Source: Rhodocyclales bacterium (GTDB taxonomy: Bacteria > Pseudomonadota > Gammaproteobacteria > Burkholderiales > Rhodocyclaceae). From it: a DNA stretch of 54,498 nucleotides. The position numbers were made by a program, and so were the translations under genes. The notes beneath the pieces were generated by a model. The model did not search any database. It was not told the DNA's origin and worked only from the letters and a program-made list of their open reading frames with translations. The stretch covers positions 1-54,498 of the forward strand of contig JAQGMF010000034.1 in assembly GCA_028292505.1 (NCBI GenBank), written 5' to 3'. Positions 8,011 through 16,800 of the stretch are shown piece after piece; positions within the stretch are counted from its first letter, which is position 1; the number at the start of each line of letters is the position of its first letter.

Positions 8011-8253
8011 TCGGCGCTAGCAGGACTGAGCGACGCTGTTTAGTTCATATACGGAGACAGCATTGCAATTCCTAATTGCATCCGTACCATCCACTCGATA
8101 GCAATTTATAGCAGAGTCCGCGCTATCGAGAGTCGTACAATCACAACTCCAATTGGAAAACATGTGAGCTGTCACGGCACAATGCGTTGCGAAGGTCCAC
8201 GGCAAGATGGGGCGACTGGTTCTGTCGTGGAAGAACGCCGCTTCACAATAATG

Positions 8254-9033
8254 CTATACAAATTCCGCGTACCAGATTCCAGCGGAAAGATGCCCGTGCG
8301 TTTCGACTCGTGATCGAAGAAGGCGGGCCGAGGCGCCCTCCCGTGCTGGCTTTCCGTCACTCGCAAGGAGTCTGAGAACTTCTTGAAATCGTTCAGCTAT
8401 GTTTGTGACTGCATTAGTATTACAAAAATAATCCGCAATGATCAGAGTCAGCACCGACAAGATGTCCAGTTGCGGCGTCGGAATTCGAAAACAAGGACTC
8501 TTCAAGATGCCAACGGTGTCGTCAAACGGAACGTCGATTTTGTCCCTGTCAATATGAATCAAACTCGCAAGAACATCCTTACACGCATCTGACGAAATTC
8601 TCGACGTTCCTCGTTGGACGTGAAATATAGGATGAAAGGGCGTTAGTTTGTTGCTCACCTCTGCGTCGAAGTGAAGCGAGTCAGTCATTTGCAGGCCCAA
8701 GGAATTTGCTGGAACGTTCTTTGTTTTTTTGAAAAAAGCGGCGGAACAACTTGATTCAACGAGGACACTTCCAGTCTCGGTATCAGCAAACTTCAGTTCC
8801 CCGCTTACGAAAATCACAATAAGTTTGTCCGAACTTAGGCGTGTGGTGGACGCTTTAGGCGGCGCATCAAAAATGCAAATGGGGTGAGATAGCATGGCAC
8901 AGGTCAGTCCATCTTCTTGTCGGATGTTGAGATTTGGAAAGTGGAGCCGCGCATTTCGGGATTCGACGATTTTCTTGAGAGCGCCTTTCCAAGCATCCCA
9001 CTCCCGTAGCAAAAGAGCATCAACTTTAGCCAT
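8254..9033 (-). CDS. Unknown 259-aa protein, third gene of GHKL operon (resembles DUF2290 layout)
   Basis: Its ATG overlaps the stop codon of the receiver-like gene by one base (position 9033), so it is the last gene of the operon. No signal peptide or membrane segment is visible. The N-terminus is helical (LLLREWDAWKGALKKIVESR). The middle has the pattern LTPFHPIFHVQRGTSRI and later FRIPTPQLDILSVLTLIIADY. Histidine-rich HP..H followed by RIP.P and a hydrophobic helix is, from memory, the general layout of DUF2290 proteins, which are found next to defence genes. I cannot verify the match, so the family is a suggestion only. It could be the effector or an accessory factor of the operon. Confidence 0.7.
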   Translation of the reverse strand: MAKVDALLLREWDAWKGALKKIVESRNARLHFPNLNIRQEDGLTCAMLSHPICIFDAPPKASTTRLSSDKLIVIFVSGELKFADTETGSVLVESSCSAAFFKKTKNVPANSLGLQMTDSLHFDAEVSNKLTPFHPIFHVQRGTSRISSDACKDVLASLIHIDRDKIDVPFDDTVGILKSPCFRIPTPQLDILSVLTLIIADYFCNTNAVTNIAERFQEVLRLLASDGKPAREGASARLLRSRVETHGHLSAGIWYAEFV

Positions 9034-10121
9034 TATCTATCGAGCATAGGGCCTAGTTCGTCGAGAATTTCCTGCTTAATTCGTGCAGTTTGGGCTCCAG
9101 CTGGTATCCAATCGGGCGAGGGGGCTGCTTCGTCCTCCCTGATCGTGGTTTGGGAAAGTACGCAGTAGTAGGCTGGCGCTTCTGGGCGTGCTGCGTCTAT
9201 TCGTTCAGGCGGAGCGCTTTTCAGAGAAGCGGCAAGGGCGATATCGCCTCCCTGGGTCTCCAAGATTTCGTCTAACCCCGACTTTAAATAGTATTCGCTC
9301 GTTTGGCCGAAAGGTCCGGAATACCGTGCTCCGCATAAAAGTTGTTGCACATCTTTTCTCGCCAAGCTGTCGCAAGTGATGTTGAGATAAGCCGCCGCGG
9401 CAGGGGCGCAAAGGATCGGACCAGGAAAGGGCAAGACATAGTTCATCAACCAGTAGCCCAAACGGTTAGCCCAGTCTTGTGCTTGCGTTGCAGTCAGTGC
9501 GGTAGTACTACCTTTTGCTGAGCCGAAGAAAAAAATGGACGGCCCTGTGTACCCCAACAGACTGCCCTGCAATTCGGGGTGACCGATTAATTTCGCAAGT
9601 ATGCCTGCAGGCCCAGCACTGTTGCTTAACGCCGCTGGCTGCGAGAGCAACGTTGATCGCAGAGCCTGAAAACCATCTGAGACTGCTTGCAGCCACGGCA
9701 TTAACTTGCCTTCGACATCTTGGGTCTTCCCCTGAGCGACCCAAATGGCGCTCGCCCCATCAGACGCAAGATTGATGAGCCTTCCGAACTCTGCAACTTG
9801 CGTTGAGGTGTGTCCTTTAGAGTACCGACATACTGGGATGCCAAGAGACTGCAGGGCGTCGCGACAAGCTGTTTGGCTGATCCCGTTTCTCAGCCGGGAT
9901 AAGTCAGAGTCCAACAAGACGAGGTCAACATTGTTCTCTGTACACACTGAACTGAGTTTTTGCTTCAGCTGCTCCTCTACCGAACCACCGTCGGCCTTGA
10001 AAAACCCTTCCTCACGAAAGCCTAGATCGGCACCCGAAAACACTGACATGTCACTCGCAAGGCCCGCCTTCTTAACGCTGTCGACGAAATCGGGCTCGTC
10101 TTCAATAATCAAAAGATTCAT
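9033..10121 (-). CDS. Receiver-like protein with unknown C-terminal domain
   Basis: A 362-aa protein whose first ~120 residues look like a response-regulator receiver: MNLLIIEDEPDFVDSV with acidic pair E7/D8, strand VDLVLLDSDLS with D71 as likely phospho-acceptor (D73 as alternative), and K102 in RYSKGHT where the conserved lysine is expected. An extra acidic/glycine stretch (residues 30-50) is unusual. The remaining 240 residues match no DNA-binding output domain I know; they include a hydrophobic segment PSIFFFGSAKGSTTALT and a later LDEILETQGGDIALAASL region. Its ATG overlaps the kinase-like gene by 4 bases, so the two proteins are probably made in fixed ratio. Phosphotransfer from H563 of the neighbour is an inference. 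Confidence 0.72.
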   Translation of the reverse strand: MNLLIIEDEPDFVDSVKKAGLASDMSVFSGADLGFREEGFFKADGGSVEEQLKQKLSSVCTENNVDLVLLDSDLSRLRNGISQTACRDALQSLGIPVCRYSKGHTSTQVAEFGRLINLASDGASAIWVAQGKTQDVEGKLMPWLQAVSDGFQALRSTLLSQPAALSNSAGPAGILAKLIGHPELQGSLLGYTGPSIFFFGSAKGSTTALTATQAQDWANRLGYWLMNYVLPFPGPILCAPAAAAYLNITCDSLARKDVQQLLCGARYSGPFGQTSEYYLKSGLDEILETQGGDIALAASLKSAPPERIDAARPEAPAYYCVLSQTTIREDEAAPSPDWIPAGAQTARIKQEILDELGPMLDR

Positions 10122-12478
10122 GTTCGAATTGAGCCTTGAAGTGGTAGGACGACCTTAAACGCGGTTATGTAACCATCTGGCGGGAACTGCATTAACTCGA
10201 TAGAACCATCCAGTTCGCCCACGACCTGTCGAACAACACTTAATCCTAGCCCAAGGCCTGAGCCAAGCGGGTTCGTTCCATCGCCAGTCGTGGTGAACAA
10301 AGGGTCCCATATCCGCGTCTTAAGATAGTCGGCAATGCCAATGCCATTGTCCGCGCAAACTAACACATGCTTCGTCGCCTCATTGCGTACCAGAATCAAT
10401 ATTTTTCGCTGTTCGCTGGACACCTTGGGCACGAGCGCCTTCATCGCGTTAGATATTAGGTTGATCAAGATGCCGTGGTACGCAGCGATGGCTACGTATG
10501 GACCAGGCAGGGAAGCAGGAGACTGTACATCTATGGCAATGGCATGTGGCTCTGCAAGAGAGCGTAGATTGGAGAGAACCAGCCTGATCTGGGCGTCGGC
10601 TTTGAACTCCTGCGGATGTGGTCGGCGAGCCCGATTGACGAACAAACGCATGTAGTCCATGTGGCTGGCCAAAGATGCTTCTAAGGCGGAGATGTCATCA
10701 GCAGCATCAGAAAGTTGCGGATCATGCTGAGCGAGTTTCCGAATCTTGATCGCTGCTGATTGCAAGGTGTGCATGGCTTTTTCAAATTCGTGGGTCATGA
10801 ATCCGGCCATCACCCCCATCATTGACATGAGCTCCAAGGAGACGCGCGCGCCACGCTCATATCCAGCAGACTCTTCATATCGAAGTTTGACAGCTTCCAG
10901 TTGGCGAATAATCCGGTTCCGGTATTCTGGCGCTATCTCAGGCGATTCACGGATATCTGAAATTGCTTGGGTAAAGCCAACTTGCGCGTCGGACTCAGCA
11001 GACAGGCGGGCTGCTTCCTCTTCTTCAAGTCTAAAACGACGGTCAAATAATGCGAGCAATTCAGTCCCAAAGCGCGTGATATGCCAAAGCAATCGAAATG
11101 CACCGTTGTTTCGAAGCGACTCGCGATCCATGTTGGGCTGTAGCCAATCATCAGTGTCGCGGTCTTCGTCGGATGATTTTGGAAGCCGTCTAGTTGCTAT
11201 GTGGACGCGGCCCAAAACTTGCCGCCCACTAGGTAACGCGAGCATTGGATTGAGTGCAGGGTCGAGTTTCTCTTCCGCCGTCATCGGGTATAGGGCGGGG
11301 GTGAAGATCGATTGCCAATTGCGTTCGTTTCTAGCGCTGTCTGCATTGAGCGCCAGCCAATCACTGCCTTGATCGGCATACGCCGCCATTGCAAAACGAT
11401 TATCAACAATGGAAATGCCTGCGTGATCGCGTATCCAACCACCGGCCACCTTCCCGTTGAGATCCAGCCCAGCGAAGGTTCCGGGCCGTCTCGGGAAGAA
11501 GCGAAGGTCTAGAAATACTGGAGAATGAAGCGACTGACTGACGGGCAGATACGGAATGTCCGCAAGCAAAGATTGGCTGTCTGGATGTTGAGCGCTCGCC
11601 TTTGCAAGGGCTCCATGAGTGTACGGACTTGAATAGTCGGACAGCTTGAATGAATGATCAACGACCGCCCCTTCGTGATCCCGCCAAAAGACTTGGTAGT
11701 TCAGATTGTCGCCGTCCACTTTGATGCGAACTCGGCCGACATACCGGTCCAGAATTTCTTTTTGAAGTAGCTGAACGTCCGTGTCTTCACCATCAGCCTC
11801 TGATCCCAAGATGACGACCGAGAAGCCTGGGTCGACTTGGTTAGGTATTCCTTCTATAGGCTCATGACTAAATGGGGGTATTTCCAGGCCAGCAACAGGA
11901 TCAGTGAGCCGGACAATATCGGTCTTGATTTTCGATACGGAAATGCTTCGCGCTTCTAAGCGTAGAGGATCGATGACAAGTGTGGTTCCGGAGGGAGTGC
12001 CGGGCGGTACTTCCTCAACCACATAGGGTATTGTCACGGTGGAGATACTGCTTTCGCGTGTTATAGCGCGCCAGTCAAAGGTGGCAGTCAGCTTCATTCG
12101 GCTTGCAGTAGTGTCGGCAACACTTATCAGTGTGAGAGCGTGCCCGAGATAGCGCGCTGAAAACCTGCCTACTCCTTTGGACCCCGCCATATTGCGACGG
12201 TATTTCCGCGAAAATCTCGCTAACCCCTTTTCTTGAGTGCTTACGACCATCCAGAAGCGCAGGAATTGCTCTTCGGACATTCCATGGCCGTTGTCCTCAA
12301 CAATGATCTGATCGTCGCCAAACCTAATCTGGCAGCTAGTCGCATCAGCGTCATACGCGTTCTTAACAAGCTCTGCGAGCGCCACCTCGGGCTTGCTAAC
12401 GAGTCGCTCTCCCAGCTCTTCAAATAGCGCTGCGTTGATGTCAAAACGCGCAGTTTTCTGCTGACTAGCTTCTGGCAT
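10118..12478 (-). CDS. Dual GHKL ATPase: Hsp90/MORC-like N-terminus fused to histidine-kinase-like C-terminus
   Basis: A 786-aa soluble protein with two GHKL ATP-binding modules. The N-terminal one has the N box ELVKNAYDADA (E36, N40), the G1 box VEDNGHGM (D62, G64, G66) and the lid SKGVGRFSARYLG (K101-G104), as in Hsp90/MutL/MORC ATPases. A middle region (about 130-500) is of mixed strands and helices and unassigned. The C-terminal module has an H-box-like segment MTHEFEKAMH (H563), then an N box NLISNAMKAL (about 673-682), a G1 box ADNGIGIAD (about 707) and a G2 box LGSGLGLGLSVVRQVV (about 736), as in sensor kinases. No membrane segment or PAS domain is seen, so it is a cytoplasmic sensor. 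It is first in the three-gene operon. Prokaryotic GHKL proteins of the MORC/MutL group are known from restriction-modification neighbourhoods; a defence role here is inference. Confidence 0.85.
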   Translation of the reverse strand: MPEASQQKTARFDINAALFEELGERLVSKPEVALAELVKNAYDADATSCQIRFGDDQIIVEDNGHGMSEEQFLRFWMVVSTQEKGLARFSRKYRRNMAGSKGVGRFSARYLGHALTLISVADTTASRMKLTATFDWRAITRESSISTVTIPYVVEEVPPGTPSGTTLVIDPLRLEARSISVSKIKTDIVRLTDPVAGLEIPPFSHEPIEGIPNQVDPGFSVVILGSEADGEDTDVQLLQKEILDRYVGRVRIKVDGDNLNYQVFWRDHEGAVVDHSFKLSDYSSPYTHGALAKASAQHPDSQSLLADIPYLPVSQSLHSPVFLDLRFFPRRPGTFAGLDLNGKVAGGWIRDHAGISIVDNRFAMAAYADQGSDWLALNADSARNERNWQSIFTPALYPMTAEEKLDPALNPMLALPSGRQVLGRVHIATRRLPKSSDEDRDTDDWLQPNMDRESLRNNGAFRLLWHITRFGTELLALFDRRFRLEEEEAARLSAESDAQVGFTQAISDIRESPEIAPEYRNRIIRQLEAVKLRYEESAGYERGARVSLELMSMMGVMAGFMTHEFEKAMHTLQSAAIKIRKLAQHDPQLSDAADDISALEASLASHMDYMRLFVNRARRPHPQEFKADAQIRLVLSNLRSLAEPHAIAIDVQSPASLPGPYVAIAAYHGILINLISNAMKALVPKVSSEQRKILILVRNEATKHVLVCADNGIGIADYLKTRIWDPLFTTTGDGTNPLGSGLGLGLSVVRQVVGELDGSIELMQFPPDGYITAFKVVLPLQGSIRT

Positions 12479-12709
12479 AGACTTATTTTTGTCCTCTGAA
12501 ACTATGACGCGTGTCTGCTACGGTAATCCAGATTGTAGCGGCAGGAGGGATACATAAGATATCGAGGATGTAGGGCACGTTGGACGGATTGGTCAAAAAT
12601 GGGTTTACTCTCCTCTGGCTTGTGTGAAACAGCCGTCCGCGGTCCCGTGGATAGCCCGGTGCCAGAATATGGACAACCTTTTGTCAGAAAATACGCGAAA
12701 AGCAAAACG

Positions 12710-13444
12710 CGCGACTTAATCAAAGCCACTGCCGCGCGCAAACTCAATCAGCTCATCTTCGAGCAAGGCAGTATCACCGACTTCATTGATCTGGGTGACG
12801 CGCGTATTTTCGACGGCGCTGTGCCGAACACGGCGATCTTTCGTTTCGAGAAGGGCCGCATGGATCGCCGCATGCATGACGGGCGCATTTTCGATTGTCA
12901 CAATGGCCAACTCGTTTTTCTCGACGGACACTACAGTCTGCCGTTTGCCTCGCTGTTCAGCGTCAAGGTGGGGGCGGTGTCTGGCCTCGACGCAGTATTT
13001 ACGCATGACGCGGGCAACGTCGACTTCATCTGTTCGAAAACGGCGACGACGGGCGAGACGCGGCGCATGATCTATGGCATCCAGCATGCGCACCTCGCCC
13101 GGCACAAGGCTGAGCTGCTGGCGCGACGCATCCGTAATTTCGACGAACGCAACTGGTGGCACTGGGGGCGCGATCATCACAAATCGGATGCGCCGCGCAT
13201 CTACGTCAATAACAAGACGCGCCAGAAGAATCCCTTCTTTGTTCATGCCTGCAAGGATTATGACGGGTCGGTATTGGCGATTTTCCCGTGCAAGCCGGAC
13301 ATCGATGTACACCGTGCCGCCGAGCAGCTCAATGCCATCGATTGGGCAGAACTCGGCTTCGTCTGCGACGGGCGTTTCCTGTTCTCGCAACGTGCGCTGG
13401 AGAGCTGCTTCCTGCCGGCGGATTTCGCACAGAAGCTCGCTTGA
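12710..13444 (+). pseudogene. 3' remnant of a second, resident N6-adenine methyltransferase
   Basis: From R (12710) to the stop this reading frame parallels residues 154-402 of the methyltransferase at 6802-8010 almost without gaps (RDLIKATAARKLNQ against RDFIKATAARKLNQ; both have FDERNWWHWGRDH). About three quarters of residues agree by eye. The SAM-binding motif I and NPPY catalytic motif are absent, so it cannot methylate alone. The frame stays open upstream to an ATG at 12599, but those 37 codons resemble nothing in the intact enzyme. The GC-rich sequence matches the chromosome to its right, not the island. It reads as the surviving part of the original gene whose 5' half was replaced. 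A short separate target-recognition protein is possible but less likely. Confidence 0.8.
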
Positions 13445-13504
13445 CCGGGACGCCCGCCGGATGCGAAGCTTGCCGAACGCTGCATGCTTCCAGGAGGACA
13501 CATC

Positions 13505-13726
13505 ATGGCTGACACCGCGAAACCGACGCAAACAGAGAATCCGCAGGAGCCTGTCGAGCGCCCGCCTGTGGCTGGCGACCGGGGTCAGGACGATGCTTTC
13601 GCCACCGAAAGCAATCCCGAAGGCCTGCGTTATGGCGAGAAGCCTCACAAGCCCGGCGAGTTGCCTCATCCTGCAGGACACCACACACCCCATGAACAGC
13701 CGCCGATTTCGGTAGGCGACGACTGA
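13505..13726 (+). CDS. Small disordered hypothetical protein (73 aa)
   Basis: Start ATG 13505 has AGGAGG 7 bases upstream, and the frame is consistent with coding. The product is hydrophilic, rich in Pro, Glu, Gly and His, with no hydrophobic core: MADTAKPTQTENPQEPVERP and, near the end, HPAGHHTPHEQPP. It is probably intrinsically disordered. I recognise no family. It lies between the methyltransferase remnant and the propeller-KAP gene on the same strand. The His cluster could bind metal, but that is speculation. Confidence 0.6.
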   Translation: MADTAKPTQTENPQEPVERPPVAGDRGQDDAFATESNPEGLRYGEKPHKPGELPHPAGHHTPHEQPPISVGDD

Positions 13727-13850
13727 CGCAGACATACCGCGGCGTCATGCGGGCGCCTGTCCAATAGTCCGGTTGAAATCCCGCCGATGGCCTCTTACCA
13801 TCGGCTGCTTCCGCTGCACGTGCCGGTTTTCCGGTGAACGATAAGACCGG

Positions 13851-13876
13851 GTGCCAGGACCAGGTGCCAGGACCAG
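13851..13876 (+). repeat. Perfect 13-bp tandem repeat, two units
   Basis: The unit GTGCCAGGACCAG occurs twice in a row directly ahead of the ribosome site (about 13875-13880) and start codon (13889) of the propeller-KAP gene. It may be a slippage product or a protein-binding site in the leader. Confidence 0.75.
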
Positions 13877-13888
13877 GGAGTCAGCCGC

Positions 13889-16800
13889 ATGGAAAGCAGG
13901 GACACGAAGTCGCAACACTCGTCTGCCAAGGGTGACGAAATCTCGCAGGGCGCACATCACCGCGCGGCGAAACCGCCAGCTGTGAGCCCCGCAGCGCTGC
14001 TGTCGGGCATCTTTTTGACTATCGTGATGCTGGCTGCCGCCAGCTTCTTTGCTTTGCGGCAGGCGCCGCACTCCGACATGCTGCGCGCCGTCGGCGCCTG
14101 GGACTTCGGCAATCCCGGCTGGTGGGCGTGGCCGCTGGAGCGCAATGCGTTCAAACGCAATGTCGTGCGCGGCAATCTGCGCGATGTCACCGGCATACCC
14201 GGTACACGACTGCTGTGGGCGGTCGGCGAAAGCGGTCTGATCCTGCATTCGCGCGATGGCGGCGAAACCTGGTTGCAGCAACATCCCGCGCCGCCACCAG
14301 CGCGGCCCGCGACATTGAGCTTCAATCTGATTGGCAGTGCGCAGGCGATGGAGCCGCCGTCGAAGGCCCCGTCACCGAATTCGCCGGCACAGGTGCAGCA
14401 GCAAACTGTTCTGCCTCAGCCAGATCCAAAACAGCAGATCGTGCAGCGGCCCGTTTCAAAAAAGGCTGATTCACTTGGCGTCACACCGCGGCCCACCTCA
14501 CCGCCCGACAAGCAAAAATTCGTACCGCAAGCGCCCGTGATCAAGCCTGCGGCCGCAAGCACGAGTAGTGCGTCAGCCGTCTTGCAGCCACGCGTCGACC
14601 CGCTACGTGCCACGCTCAACAGCGTGTCTTTCAGCGATGCCCAACATGGCTGGGCCAGCGGTACGGGCGGCGCGCTATTGGTGACGACCGACGGTGGTGC
14701 GAACTGGCGTGTGCAGCCCACCGGGACCGATCAGGATATTGCTAGTGTCATATTCGCCAACGATGCCCGACGAGGCTGGCTCGTTCTGGCGAACAATCAT
14801 ATGCGCATCACCAGTGATGGCGGACAGAGCTGGCGCGAGCAGGCAAGCTTCGACGATTGGCCGATCCTCAGCGAGCTGTTGAGTGCCACGGGCCGGGCCG
14901 AGCTGCGCCTGCGCAGCAGCAATATGGGAGGTGTGACACGCGCAGACGGCAGAGAGGTGTGGGTGCTCGGGCCGAATACCTTGCACGTGGTGCGCGCGTC
15001 GGATGCGAACCCTGCCACCGTGGCCGAGTGGCGGGGCTTCGCACCGACGACCATGCAGATATCTGCCGACGCGCAACGTATCGTCGTGGCGGGTGCCGGC
15101 GGCGCAATGCGTTCGAGTGCAGATGGCGGCAAGACCTGGACGGCCGTCGACACCGGCCAGCATGGCGATGTGCAAAGCCTGTACTGCGACGATGCCGCTA
15201 CGCACTGCGTGGCGGTGGGAGATTCCGGCAGCATATTGCTGGGGAAGGACCTGCAGTCAAGCCCGGAAAACTGGCGCAGCCTGACGGCCGGCGCAGGTGC
15301 GACAATCATCTGGGCGCGTTTCAATTACAAGGACGCCGGCAGCGATGAGGGCGAGGCTGTCACCGGCGCCGACAGGCAACTCGCGACGCATGACGGCGGC
15401 ATGTCATGGGAAGTGCTCGGACGGAACAAGATTCCGGCGGCGAATGCGCGCAATGCCAATATGTTCGTCGACGGCGCCTTGCAATGGCGCGTCGGACCGA
15501 TAGGCAAGGCCGAGCGCTCGGACGATGGTGGCAAGACCTGGCGCCAGGTGTCCACCGGTTCGGACAAATGGTTCTGGTCGGTGTTCTTCACGCACGATCA
15601 TCAGCGCGGCTGGATCGCTGGCAGCGACGGCGAAATTCTCACCACGCGTGACGGCGGCGCGACTTGGCAGAAGCAGGCGACGCCAACGCGCAATTGGCTG
15701 TGGCATATCAGCATGGTGTCCGACGGCAAGCACGGCCGTGCGCTCGGCGGCTATGGCACTGTCCTGCTGACCGATGACGGCGGCGTGCATTGGAACGAGT
15801 CCGCGTCGTACAGCCGCTGGCCCGCACCGTGGTATTGGTTGTTACTGCTGATTGGCGGCTGCCTGCTGACAGTGCTGGTGCCGCGCTATCTGCGCAGCCG
15901 CAACCAGACGCCCGATGAGGCGCAGGACGGTCCGGCGGCGAGCCTGAACTCGGATCAGCCGATCACGCAGTTGCAGGACGACCGTCTCGGCTATCGCCCG
16001 GCCATCGAGGCGCTCGCCAACTTCCTGCGCAACGCAGCGACCGAGCCGCGCATCACCATCGCAATCAGCGGGCCGTGGGGCAGCGGCAAGTCATCGATGA
16101 TGCGCATGCTGCAGACGGAGATGCGCGAGAAGGGCTACCGCACGGCCTGGTTCAACGCCTGGCATCACCAGCAGGAAGGCCGCCAGCTCACCGCGCTGCT
16201 CAATGCCGTGCGCCGCCAGGGCGTGCCCAGCCTGCTGCGTCAGCCGATCGCCGCGCTCCGCGTGCGCAGTCGTCTGATATGGGGACGCAGCCTCTTCTAC
16301 AAGGTGGTGTGCATCGCCATACCGCTGACGGCGCTTGTCGCACTTGGCGACTTCTCGCGCCAAGCTGATCATTGGGATCGTTTGAAAGGATGGTTCGCAC
16401 ACACTGCCTTTCAATGGGACCGCACGGTGGTGACCGACAAGACCATCGAGAAACTCAAGCCTGTCGTCGCCAAGCCGGCCCCGCAATCCGCGCCGGTAGC
16501 CGAACCCAGTGCGGAAGCGTCGGCAGTGGTGGCGGAGAACGGATCGCATGAGTACGTGCGCCCGGCTGTGCTCGACTATATGCGAAATGCATTGGTGTGG
16601 GAATCCGGCCAGGATCGTGCACAGAAGCACCACTGTGGCGATCTGCGTCCGGTAGCCGATGATGCGCGTTGCGTATTCAAGCAGCCCGATCAGTTACTGG
16701 TCACCATCGAGAAGGGCACCGGCCTGACGTTATGGCCGAGCGAGCGCGATGCGATTCTGAAAGCTTCCGAACGCGAGCTGCCATTGCCGCTCTTCCCCGC

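Noticed and set aside
12599..13444. Second complete methyltransferase gene starting at ATG 12599
   Set aside because: SAM-binding motif I and NPPY are missing, and the first 37 codons have no counterpart in the intact enzyme, so it is a remnant rather than a functional paralogue.
12716..13735. 339-codon antisense frame over the methyltransferase remnant
   Set aside because: The plus strand shows clear residue-by-residue homology to the intact methyltransferase, so the antisense frame is a shadow.
13889..15800. Photosystem II assembly factor (Ycf48) function for the propeller part
   Set aside because: The repeat type is shared, but no photosynthesis gene is present and the domain is fused to a KAP NTPase; only the fold name is kept.
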